Assembly: GCF_008119665.1 (NCBI RefSeq)
Contig: NZ_CP043046.1
Coordinates: forward strand, 3,596,001 to 3,660,000
Direction of reading: 5' to 3'
From: Pigmentiphaga aceris
GTDB lineage: Bacteria; Pseudomonadota; Gammaproteobacteria; Burkholderiales; Burkholderiaceae_B
DNA: 64,000 nucleotides
Shown here: positions 33,708 to 41,404 of the stretch, piece after piece
How the letters are laid out: each line of letters starts with the position of its first letter
Position numbering within the stretch: the stretch's first letter is position 1
Notes under the pieces: model-generated
Told to the model about the DNA's origin: nothing
Databases searched by the model: none
Seen by the model: only the letters and a program-made list of their open reading frames with translations
Made by a program: the position numbers and the translations under genes

Positions 33708-34478
33708 TCAATCAGCCAATCGCGTGGCGCGATAAACCTGCGTGCGATACGGGAACGACACCGTGTCCCCTTGCAGCGCCGGATAGGCGGCCACCAGGGC
33801 GCGCAGTTGCGCTGCCACGTGGGCTTTCTGATCGTCTGGCAAGGCGGCGATGAAGCTTACCGACAGGAAACGGTCGACGATCACGTCCTCGGCACTGCCC
33901 ACGTGTTCATACGGAAAGGCAGTCTCCAGCAACGGGGTGAAAAAGCTGCCATCGAAAGGCTTGCGCCAGTCACCTTTGTAGAAGCGTGGCGCATCGCCCT
34001 CGTAGGGGGTGACCAAACGCGTCAAGGCCGCCACCCAGTCCACCGATTCATCGCGCACGTTCCACACCAAGCCAAGCTGTCCACCGGGTTTGAGCACACG
34101 ATGGATCTCGGCCAGCGCTTCTGTGGTTGCAAACCAATGGAAAGCCTGAGCGCAGACCACGGCATCGGCAGATGCATCCGGCAAAGGCATGGCCTGCGCA
34201 GTGCCGGCGAAGGTCTGCACCGCAGGCAAGGCCGTGCCCAGCTGTTCACGCATGGCATCCACGGGTTCGACCGCGAGCACGGTTGCGCCCGTCTTGGTCA
34301 GCAGCTTGGTGAACTTGCCCGTCCCCGCCCCCAAGTCGATCACCGTCTTGCCGGCGCCCAGACCCAGTTCCTTGGTCAGCCAGTCCACAATCTCGGCCGG
34401 GTATTCAGGACGGCCACGGACATAGGCCTGGGCCGAGGTCGAGAAGCCCTGCTGGGCGGCGGTGTGCACCTTGCTCAT
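33708..34478 (-). CDS. Class I SAM-dependent methyltransferase
   Basis: A 256-residue cytoplasmic methyltransferase. The SAM-binding motif I is VIDLGAGTGKFT near residue 46, followed by ATVLAVEPVDAMREQL and motif IV-like DAVVCAQAFHWF. The C-terminus resembles a DUF4942/Methyltransf_11-type protein of unknown substrate. The start at 34478 is preceded by an AAGGAC ribosome site; a much longer in-frame extension upstream to 34799 crosses a tandem repeat and looks non-coding. Proteins ending in this style are often annotated as trans-aconitate-like methyltransferases, but I cannot assign the substrate. Confidence 0.85.
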   Translation of the reverse strand: MSKVHTAAQQGFSTSAQAYVRGRPEYPAEIVDWLTKELGLGAGKTVIDLGAGTGKFTKLLTKTGATVLAVEPVDAMREQLGTALPAVQTFAGTAQAMPLPDASADAVVCAQAFHWFATTEALAEIHRVLKPGGQLGLVWNVRDESVDWVAALTRLVTPYEGDAPRFYKGDWRKPFDGSFFTPLLETAFPYEHVGSAEDVIVDRFLSVSFIAALPDDQKAHVAAQLRALVAAYPALQGDTVSFPYRTQVYRATRLAD

Positions 34479-34528
34479 GACGGTGTCCTTGGGTACGGAT
34501 GATCGGGACGATGGACAAAAAAACCGGA

Positions 34529-34580
34529 CAAAGATATCGGGCAAAGATATCGGGCAAAACATCAGGCGAAAACATCGCCC
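34529..34580. repeat. Four degenerate 13-bp tandem units
   Basis: CAAAGATATCGGG appears twice exactly (34529-34541, 34542-34554), then CAAAACATCAGGC and GAAAACATCGCCC keep the same period. The tract lies about 50 bases upstream of the methyltransferase start, in a 254-base gap with no gene, so copy number could affect its promoter. Confidence 0.8.
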
Positions 34581-34732
34581 AATAATCTGGGCAGCCGCTG
34601 CAACTGAGCGCGCAAACACCAGACTGACTACTGAAGCCGCGATTCTGCAGCAGTCATCCAGCATTTGGCCTGAATAAGCTTCCCGACCAAGCGCTGATGC
34701 GCAGTTGTGCTGATTACCAACGTCCGCCCAAA

Positions 34733-35377
34733 TCAATCCTGCGCAGTCTCTACCCGTTCCAGCAGATATTCCCGCCAGGTATCGGGCTGGCCCAGCCATG
34801 ACCCGATGGACAGCGTTTCGCGCTGGCGTCCGTATTCCAGCACAAAGGTCGGGAAGCCCTTGCCACCTACTTGCTCCAGCAGGTTGCGGCTGGCACTGAT
34901 GTGATAACGCGTGGCCTCGCCCGACACGTTGCCGAAGAAAGCGGTGAAAGCCTGCGGGTTCATGCCGATATCGACCGCCATATCGGTCAGCACAGCCGGA
35001 TCGGCGATGCGGCGGCCCTCGATATAGTGCGCCCGTTGCAGGCGCGCCAGCATGTCCAGGCCACGGCCACCCAGCGCTTCTGCGGCCAGGATGGCGGTGG
35101 TCGGCGGCTCGGAATCCATGACCGCGCCCAAGTCGTTCAGCAAGCCGTCGAGATACGCGTCACCGAACACCTGACCCGTGAGCTTGGCAATGCGCAAGTC
35201 GTGCGGCATGACGTGCGCGCGCCATTCAGGGGTGATCGGGCGACGATTCGAGCCGGTCATCATGCCGCCTGCATGGAACCTGACTTCCAGGCCAGGAATG
35301 CTGCGGGCGACCTCAACCAAGGGCGCGGCCGCGTAACACCAGCCGCACAGGGGATCGAAAATATAGTGAAGAATCAT
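34733..35377 (-). CDS. DsbA-family thioredoxin-fold protein
   Basis: A 214-residue protein with a DsbA-like fold. The redox motif CGWC lies at 11-14 in IFDPLCGWCYAAAP, and a cis-proline loop GGKGFPTFV lies near 176. There is no signal peptide, so it acts in the cytoplasm, like the FrnE/COG3531 group of disulfide oxidoreductases or isomerases. The ATG at 35377 places CGWC at the usual distance from the start. It follows phnE by about 190 bases on the same strand but is probably a separate unit. Confidence 0.85.
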   Translation of the reverse strand: MILHYIFDPLCGWCYAAAPLVEVARSIPGLEVRFHAGGMMTGSNRRPITPEWRAHVMPHDLRIAKLTGQVFGDAYLDGLLNDLGAVMDSEPPTTAILAAEALGGRGLDMLARLQRAHYIEGRRIADPAVLTDMAVDIGMNPQAFTAFFGNVSGEATRYHISASRNLLEQVGGKGFPTFVLEYGRQRETLSIGSWLGQPDTWREYLLERVETAQD

Positions 35378-35567
35378 GGTGGCGCTGCAGAATTTGGATA
35401 AGTCGGCAATCATGCCGGACGACACGCCGACCGACACGCAAGACGCTCATCTTAGAGCCGGCAGGCCTGATCGCAAACCGCGAATAGCGGGCACAGGCCA
35501 TACCCAGTTCAAACGGGGGTGGCCAGCCCCCCGCAAGAACTGGCGCAGCAATCGGCGCTACGCCCTG

Positions 35568-36374
35568 TCAGATCAGGTGTTTGCGAATGCGTGCCGACAC
35601 CAGGTCGATTGCACTCACCGTGACGATGATCAGCAGCATGACCGCGCAGGTCTCCGAATATTGGAAGCCCCGGATGATCTCCCACAGCACCACCCCAATC
35701 CCGCCCGCCCCCACCATGCCGACCACCGAGGCCGAACGCACGTTGGATTCAAAGCGGTACAGCGCAAACGAGATCCACAGCGGCATGACTTGCGGCAGCA
35801 CGCCGTAGACGATCTCGTGCAAAGCGCTTGCGCCGGTGGATCGGATGCCCTCGACCGGTTGCGGGTCAATAGCCTCGACCGATTCCGAGAACAGCTTGGC
35901 CAACACCCCCGAGGTGTGAATCCACAAGGCCAGCACGCCCGCGAACGGCCCCAGGCCAACTGCCACCACGAACAACATGGCAAACACCATTTCGTTGATC
36001 GCGCGGCATGCGTCCATGAAGCGGCGCACCGGCTGGTACACCCACCACGGCACGATGTTCGATGACGCCAGCAAAGCCAGCGGCACGGCCGTGATCACGG
36101 CCAGCACCGTGCCCCACAGCGCGATCTGCAAGGTGATCACGATCTCGGTCACGTACATGCGCCACTGGGTGAAATCGGGCGGGAAGAATTCGGCGGAATA
36201 ACTGACCATGTTGCCGCTGTCGCGCAACAGGTCTAGCGGCCGCATGTCGGCCCCGTCCCAAGACGCGGCAAGCAACAGCAGCATGGCTGCCCAGGACAGA
36301 TACCAGACCAGGCTGCGCTTCGGCGCGGGCGGAACAGGCGTGGTCACGCCGTGAGAAGGAAGCATGGTTTGCAT
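35568..36374 (-). CDS. phnE: Phosphonate-type ABC transporter permease PhnE
   Basis: A 268-residue inner-membrane permease with about six helices. The cytoplasmic coupling motif region reads [24 protein letters not shown], and the later helices include [19 protein letters not shown], both typical of PhnE. It is the third gene of phnC-phnD-phnE. The start lies 69 bases downstream of a four-copy 9-bp repeat. A GGGGG/CCCCC hairpin lies just past the stop near 35515-35532. Confidence 0.88.
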   Translation of the reverse strand: MQTMLPSHGVTTPVPPAPKRSLVWYLSWAAMLLLLAASWDGADMRPLDLLRDSGNMVSYSAEFFPPDFTQWRMYVTEIVITLQIALWGTVLAVITAVPLALLASSNIVPWWVYQPVRRFMDACRAINEMVFAMLFVVAVGLGPFAGVLALWIHTSGVLAKLFSESVEAIDPQPVEGIRSTGASALHEIVYGVLPQVMPLWISFALYRFESNVRSASVVGMVGAGGIGVVLWEIIRGFQYSETCAVMLLIIVTVSAIDLVSARIRKHLI

Positions 36375-36443
36375 GGGCGTCGGAAAATATCAGGCGTCGG
36401 ATGGAACACCGCCGCGAACCCGAAAGGTACGCGGCGGCCCTTG

Positions 36444-36479
36444 GCAACTACAGCAACTACAGCAACTACAGCAACTACA
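36444..36479. repeat. Four exact 9-bp repeats between phnD and phnE
   Basis: GCAACTACA is repeated four times (36444-36479) in the 129-base gap between phnD and phnE. Slippage would change the spacing by 9 bases in the untranslated leader of phnE, without a frameshift. Confidence 0.9.
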
Positions 36480-36503
36480 CAATCACAGGCTTGTTGCGGG
36501 CGA

Positions 36504-37448
36504 TCAGTTCAGCGCGGCCAGCTTCTTGTCGATCTCGGCCAGGCGAGCGGCCTTGTCGGTCTCGTTGATCACCGGGTCGGCGGCGATCTTGCTGCGCTGG
36601 CCGAACAGGTCGATCTGGCGGATCGGCAGCAGTTGGGCATTGGTCGATGCCTTGAAGCCCCACAGCTTCGAGATCTTCATCAGCACTTCTTTTTCACGTG
36701 CGTCCTTGCCGTAGCTCAGGAAGAACTTGGTGAGCTTTGCCTTCTGGTCGGCCGGCAGGTCGCTGCGCATCACCAGCGGGTCAAGCGCGATCAGCGGCGA
36801 GGTCCAGATGATCTTGATGTCGTTGAACTTGTCCGGGTAACGCTGCTTGATCTTGTCCAGGTTTTCGCTGTTGTTGGTGGCCACGTCGACCTGCTTGTTG
36901 GCCACGGCCAGTGCATTGCTTTCGTGGTTGGCGCTGCGCGTCACCTTGAAGATGGTCTTGGCGTCGACCTTGTTCTGCGCAAAGACGTAGAAGCCCGGCA
37001 CCAGGAAACCAGACGTCGAGTTCGGGTCACCATTGCCAAAGGACAGGTTCTTGGCCTGGCCCAGCATGTCCTGCAGGTTGTTGACCGGGCTGTCCTTGTG
37101 CACGATCAGATGCGAGTAATAGCCCTGCGTGCCATCGGCATTGACCATCTGGGCGAACACTTCACCCTTGGCACGGTCCACGGCTTCCATCGCCGACTTG
37201 TTACCCAACCAGGCCAGCTGCACCTTGTTGAAGCGCATACCTTCGATGATGCCGGCGTAATCCGGGGCAAAGAAGGCGGTGACCTTCATGCCGGTTTCGC
37301 GGCTCATGTCAGCGATCAGCGGTTCCCAATCACCCTTCAGGTTTTGCGTGGCCTCGGTCGAGATGATGCCGAAGTTGATGTCCTGCGCCATCGACACGCC
37401 GGTCATGCCCAGGCCGATAGCCAGGGTTGCGCACAGTTTCTTGATCAT
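36504..37448 (-). CDS. phnD: Phosphonate/phosphite-type binding protein PhnD
   Basis: A 314-residue periplasmic binding protein. MIKKLCATLAIGLGMTGV then SMAQ is a signal peptide and fixes the start at 37448. The mature part starts INFGIISTEATQNLKGDW, and the PhnD family anion-binding loops QLAWLGNKSA and FGNGDPNSTSGFLVPGF are present. No C-P lyase or phosphonatase genes are in the window, so the ligand may be a phosphonate, phosphite or another oxyanion imported for use elsewhere. Confidence 0.88.
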   Translation of the reverse strand: MIKKLCATLAIGLGMTGVSMAQDINFGIISTEATQNLKGDWEPLIADMSRETGMKVTAFFAPDYAGIIEGMRFNKVQLAWLGNKSAMEAVDRAKGEVFAQMVNADGTQGYYSHLIVHKDSPVNNLQDMLGQAKNLSFGNGDPNSTSGFLVPGFYVFAQNKVDAKTIFKVTRSANHESNALAVANKQVDVATNNSENLDKIKQRYPDKFNDIKIIWTSPLIALDPLVMRSDLPADQKAKLTKFFLSYGKDAREKEVLMKISKLWGFKASTNAQLLPIRQIDLFGQRSKIAADPVINETDKAARLAEIDKKLAALN

Positions 37449-37576
37449 GGGTGGGTTCCACATAATTGAAGTAGACGACAAAGGAAGGGACGACAAGGGA
37501 TAACGCAGTGGGCCAATGCCCGCTGCGGCTAAGGTTCAGAATGCGGTTTTGCTGCTTGGCCTGCGGCTGGTCTGGG

Positions 37577-37602
37577 CTGCCTGCTTCAACTGCCTGCTTC
37601 AA
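37577..37602. repeat. Two exact 13-bp repeats between phnC and phnD
   Basis: CTGCCTGCTTCAA occurs at 37577-37589 and 37590-37602, followed by two partial copies (CTGCCTAATTTGG, CTGCCTGCTTCGG). The 256-base gap 37449-37704 holds no other feature that I can see. Confidence 0.75.
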
Positions 37603-37704
37603 CTGCCTAATTTGGGCTGCCTGCTTCGGTTTCCTGTTCCGACAGCATTCAGGAAGGTCCAACCTGCGACTCAGTGGCGCTGATCAAGCCTCTGCACGCA
37701 GCAT

Positions 37705-38565
37705 TCAGGCAACCTGGGTTTGCGCAGCCCAGCCAGCCATGGCCGGTTGCGGCGCAGTCTGCGGCGGCACATTTGGGGCCATTGCCGGTGCCAATATTTC
37801 GTCGGCCTGCACGCCATACAAGTCGCGCAACAAGGCGGGCGTAAGCGTCGCCGACGGGCCGTCGAACACCACCTTGCCTTGATGCAGTGCGATCACGCGC
37901 GGGCAGTATTTGACGGCGATGTCGACCTGATGCAGCGAGACGATCACGGTGCTGCGATCTTCGCGATTGATGCGCGCCAAGATTTCCATGACCTTGCGCG
38001 ACGATTCCGGGTCCAGCGACGCAATCGGCTCGTCAGCCAGCACGACCTTGGCTCCTTGCACCAGCGTGCGCGCGATTGCCGCACGTTGTTGCTGGCCGCC
38101 GGACAAAGTAGATGCGCGTTGCGCATGACAATCGGCGATGCCGACGCGGGTCAGCGCTTCCAGTGCCAGGGCGCGTTCCTGTGCGACGAACACGCGCAGC
38201 AGGCTGCGCCACCAGGGCATGCGGTGTACCAGGCCGACCATGACGTTCATCAGCACGGGCAGGCGGGCAACCAGATTGAATTGTTGGAAGACGAAGCCGA
38301 CGTGGGCGCGTACGGCGCGGATGTCGCTGCTGATGCGACCGTTACGTTGGACGCAACGGCCGTCGATTTCGATCAGCGATTCGCTGCCTGCGTCGGCGGT
38401 GACCAGGCCGGCGACGTGTCGCAGCAGCGTGGATTTGCCGGAGCCGGACGCGCCGATCAGAGCCACCATCTCGCCACGTCGAACGGTCAGATCTATATCG
38501 CGCAGGGCATGTTTGCCGTTGGCGAAGTGTTTGTTGAGACCTTTTATGCGCAGCGCGGTTTCCAT
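37705..38565 (-). CDS. phnC: Phosphonate-type ABC transporter ATPase PhnC
   Basis: A 286-residue ATPase. Walker A is GASGSGKST near residue 38, the Q-loop is [11 protein letters not shown], the signature is LSGGQQQR near 154 and Walker B is [13 protein letters not shown]. The insert [16 protein letters not shown] is typical of PhnC. The C-terminal 30 residues are an unusual Ala/Pro-rich tail. It is the first gene of phnCDE, with its promoter between 38566 and element B. Confidence 0.9.
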   Translation of the reverse strand: METALRIKGLNKHFANGKHALRDIDLTVRRGEMVALIGASGSGKSTLLRHVAGLVTADAGSESLIEIDGRCVQRNGRISSDIRAVRAHVGFVFQQFNLVARLPVLMNVMVGLVHRMPWWRSLLRVFVAQERALALEALTRVGIADCHAQRASTLSGGQQQRAAIARTLVQGAKVVLADEPIASLDPESSRKVMEILARINREDRSTVIVSLHQVDIAVKYCPRVIALHQGKVVFDGPSATLTPALLRDLYGVQADEILAPAMAPNVPPQTAPQPAMAGWAAQTQVA

Positions 38566-38745
38566 GATGTGGATCCCCGAATCGTCTAGACAGGCGCAGT
38601 GTGGGGTCGACTTATTACGTTGTGTTGACAGTAAAAAGACGTCACGAAGACAGCGGATGAGTTCGCTTTACTGCTTTTAGGGTTTTCTCGTAGCTGGCTG
38701 GGTGGGTTTTGGTTCTGGTGGTGTGGTTGTTCTTCTGCCAGTCGT

Positions 38746-38843
38746 GGGCACCGTGGGCGCGTCGCCTGCCCCGCTGGACCTACGCGTCGGGTCTCCCGCC
38801 CTCCACGTCGTCCAGAAGGGCAGTCGCCGCGCCCACGGCACCC
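38746..38843. repeat. Terminal hairpin of element B, stem type 2
   Basis: Bases 38746-38771 pair with 38818-38843 at 22 of 26 positions (core CCGTGGGCGCG / CGCGCCCACGG). The loop keeps GCGTCGGGTCTC and CCCTCCAC. Confidence 0.82.
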
Positions 38844-39612
38844 ACGCCTTCAAACCTTCTTGGTTAAGAGCCAATCCCGCCTGTGGATGGTCTGCACGCT
38901 TCTGGCTGCCAGGTGCTGTACGCGGCTCTCGGCGTGCGGGGGCCACCATCCTTGACACCCATGCGGCTGGCCTCGGGGATTGGCTGGCCAGGTCGCCACG
39001 AAGCGACTCAGCGGCTCGCGGTTCCGCCTGTCCCTCAGCGGCGTTTAAGAACAGCGCCACGCAAAGGATTCGCGCGTCTGCTTGGTGGTGGGGTGACAAG
39101 GAAGCGGGTGGCCGCGCACCAGGTAATGCGACGAAAAAGCGGGGCGTTGAAGATTGGCGTTTTGAAGCGCCGTGCATTAAACGTCCGAACTGATGAAGAA
39201 CGCTCGGAACAGTGGTGAGCAATGGTAGACGCTGATGCTGCCAAGCATTCTGAAAGACCACACACTTTCGTTGAATGCATGTACCAAATCAGCCGCCAGC
39301 GCCACGATCGTCGCTGCCGCTCTCCGCATGCCGTGACGCGGCGGCCACCCGCTTCGGTGCCACCCCACCGTCAAGCAGGAGCACAAATTTTCTTGAGTGG
39401 CGCTGCCGTAAAAGGCTGCTGAAGGACGGTCCGAAACGTGAGCCGTTGATTCGCTTCGTGGCGACCTGGCCAGCTAGTCCCCGGGGCCGGCTGCTTGGCT
39501 TGCAAGAATGGTGGCCAGCGCATGCCGAGAACCGATTCCAGCACTTGGCAGCCAGAAGAATCGAGACGCCCAAAGGCGGGATTAGCTTTTAACCAAGCAG
39601 TTCTGAAGGCGT

Positions 39613-39709
39613 GGGTGGTGGGGCCGGGTTGGCTGCCCTTCTGGACAAGGTGGAGGGCGGAGACCCGACGCCAAGGTCAAGCGGGGCAGACGAGCCGGCC
39701 CCACCACCC
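39613..39709. repeat. Terminal hairpin of element B, stem type 1
   Basis: Bases 39613-39638 (GGGTGGTGGGGCCGGG start) pair with 39684-39709 at 23 of 26 positions. The loop is the inverse of the element A type 1 loop. Confidence 0.84.
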
Positions 39710-39797
39710 GCGACTGGCTCAATAGCGCTCACACCGTCATGAGCAAACAGCACTGGCAAAGAACACAAACTCCGACACACACAAAACCAAACAGACG

Positions 39798-39834
39798 AAA
39801 AAAAAGCGACTGCCCCAGAACCCAGTGCAGTCGC
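39798..39834 (-). terminator. Rho-independent terminator of the aldehyde dehydrogenase gene
   Basis: On the reverse strand GCGACTGC (39834-39827) pairs with GCAGTCGC (39813-39806) and is followed by eight T. It lies 27 bases past the stop of the gene at 39861, outside element B. Confidence 0.9.
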
Positions 39835-39860
39835 AATTTTCAAGCTACCACTTCAAAAAC

Positions 39861-41384
39861 TCAGACGTCGAAACGAATACCCTGCGCCAGCGGCAACTCA
39901 CGCGAATAATTGATCGTGTTCGTTGCACGACGCATGTACGCGCGCCATGAATCCGAACCAGACTCACGACCACCGCCAGTCTCCTTCTCGCCACCGAACG
40001 CACCACCAATTTCAGCACCCGACGTGCCGATGTTCACGTTCGCAATACCGCAATCCGACCCAACAGCCGACAAGAACGTCTCGGTTTCACGCAGATCATT
40101 GCTGAAGATCGCCGACGACAGACCCTGCGGCACATCGTTTTGCAACGCAATCGCCTCATCGATCGTGTCATAAGACAGCACATACAGAATCGGCGCGAAC
40201 GTCTCGTGACGGACCGTAGCGCTCTGGCCCTTCATCTCCACGATAGCCGGCTTCACATAGAACGCATTCGGGAACTGGTCAGCCAACACACGCTCGCCAC
40301 CGAACACCACACCGCCCTCCTCCCTGGCCGACGCCAACGCCGACTGCATGCCCTTGAAGGCAGACTCATCGACCAGCGGGCCAACCAGGTTACCCGCGGT
40401 CAACGGATTGCCGATCGGCAGTGCCGCGTAAGCCTTCTTCAGACGAGCCACCAGTTGCTCACGCACACTGCTGTGCACGATCAAACGACGCGTGCTGGTG
40501 CAACGCTGACCGGCGGTGCCGACAGCCGCAAACAGGATGCCGCGCACGGCCAGATCCAGGTCGGCGGTGGGGGCCACGATCACGGCGTTGTTGCCGCCCA
40601 ATTCCAGCAGAACACGACCGAAACGCTGTGCCACGCGCGGACCGACTTCGCGGCCCATGCGGGTGCTGCCGGTGGCCGACACCAACGCCACCAGCGGGTT
40701 GTCGACCAGGGCTTCGCCCGTGTCACGCTCGCCGATCACGACTTGCGACAGATTGGCCGGTGCACCGTCGAAATTGGCAAGCACGCGCTCGAACAAAGCC
40801 TGGCAAGCCAGAGCGGTCAGCGGGGTCTTTTCCGACGGTTTCCACACAACCGGGTTGCCGCAGACGATGGCCAGCGCAGCGTTCCAAGCCCAGACGGCGA
40901 CCGGGAAATTGAAGGCGCTGATCACGCCGACCACGCCCAGCGGGTGCCAGGTTTCCAGCATGCGGTGACCGGGCCGCTCGGAAGCGATGGTCAGGCCGTA
41001 GAGCTGACGCGACAGGCCGACGGCGAAGTCGCAGATGTCGATCATTTCCTGAACTTCGCCCAGGCCTTCCACGCGGATCTTGCCGGCTTCGTAGGAAACC
41101 AGTTCACCCAGTGCTTCTTTTTCAGCACGCAGCGCTTCGCCGAACAGACGGATCAGTTCGCCGCGACGCGGGGCCGGCACCGAGCGCCATGCCAGGAACG
41201 CGGTCTGTGCTTGCTTGACGATGGTGTCGACGTCAGCAACCGAATGGGTGGCCAGTTTGGCCAGATTGGCACCGTCGATGGGCGAACGAACATTCAGATT
41301 GCCGGCAGACAACACAGCTTCCGATACACCCAGGCGCGACAGCAAGGGGCGGATCGACACGTCAGATTGAGTCATGGTTTTCAT
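39861..41384 (-). CDS. amaB: ALDH7-type 2-aminoadipate-6-semialdehyde dehydrogenase
   Basis: A 507-residue NAD(P)-dependent aldehyde dehydrogenase. The catalytic residues are Cys295 in GTAGQRCTSTRR, Glu261 in LLELGGNNAV and Asn160 in SAFNFPVAVW. The C-terminal GTSGAEIGGAFGGEKETGGG then RESGSDSW is the antiquitin (ALDH7) signature. These enzymes oxidise 2-aminoadipate 6-semialdehyde (piperideine-6-carboxylate) to 2-aminoadipate in lysine catabolism. The upstream gene is a 2-oxoadipate dioxygenase, which supports that role. The start could be 41384 or ATG 41375. The last ~300 bases show a local base-composition shift towards element B. Confidence 0.9.
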   Translation of the reverse strand: MKTMTQSDVSIRPLLSRLGVSEAVLSAGNLNVRSPIDGANLAKLATHSVADVDTIVKQAQTAFLAWRSVPAPRRGELIRLFGEALRAEKEALGELVSYEAGKIRVEGLGEVQEMIDICDFAVGLSRQLYGLTIASERPGHRMLETWHPLGVVGVISAFNFPVAVWAWNAALAIVCGNPVVWKPSEKTPLTALACQALFERVLANFDGAPANLSQVVIGERDTGEALVDNPLVALVSATGSTRMGREVGPRVAQRFGRVLLELGGNNAVIVAPTADLDLAVRGILFAAVGTAGQRCTSTRRLIVHSSVREQLVARLKKAYAALPIGNPLTAGNLVGPLVDESAFKGMQSALASAREEGGVVFGGERVLADQFPNAFYVKPAIVEMKGQSATVRHETFAPILYVLSYDTIDEAIALQNDVPQGLSSAIFSNDLRETETFLSAVGSDCGIANVNIGTSGAEIGGAFGGEKETGGGRESGSDSWRAYMRRATNTINYSRELPLAQGIRFDV

Positions 41385-41404
41385 CACAGGAGTTAAAGGG
41401 GCCG

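Larger units (their letters stand above)
38728..39766. repeat. Palindromic element B (~1 kb), inverted copy of element A
   Basis: This element has the same parts as element A in reverse order: type 2 hairpin (38746-38843), centre, type 1 hairpin (39613-39709). Its left flank (AGGGTTTTCTCGT, 38680s) also resembles that of A (30351 on). Near the right end a ~39-base insertion bounded by ACTGGC repeats (39713, 39752) separates GCGACTGGC from AAAGAACA. Elements A and B enclose 31402-38727. Open frames here are not gene-like. The gap 38566-38727 holds the phnC promoter. Confidence 0.85.

Noticed and set aside
34479..34799. N-terminal extension of the methyltransferase (107 codons)
   Set aside because: It runs through a degenerate tandem repeat and lacks homology-like features; a good ribosome site precedes 34478.
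38702..39193. Open frames of 80-190 codons inside elements A and B
   Set aside because: Similar peptides arise from several frames and both strands because the DNA is palindromic; no ribosome sites or codon bias support them.
30391..39766. Composite transposon
   Set aside because: No transposase or resolvase gene, or clear target-site duplication, was seen at or between the elements, and the genes inside are ordinary chromosomal types.
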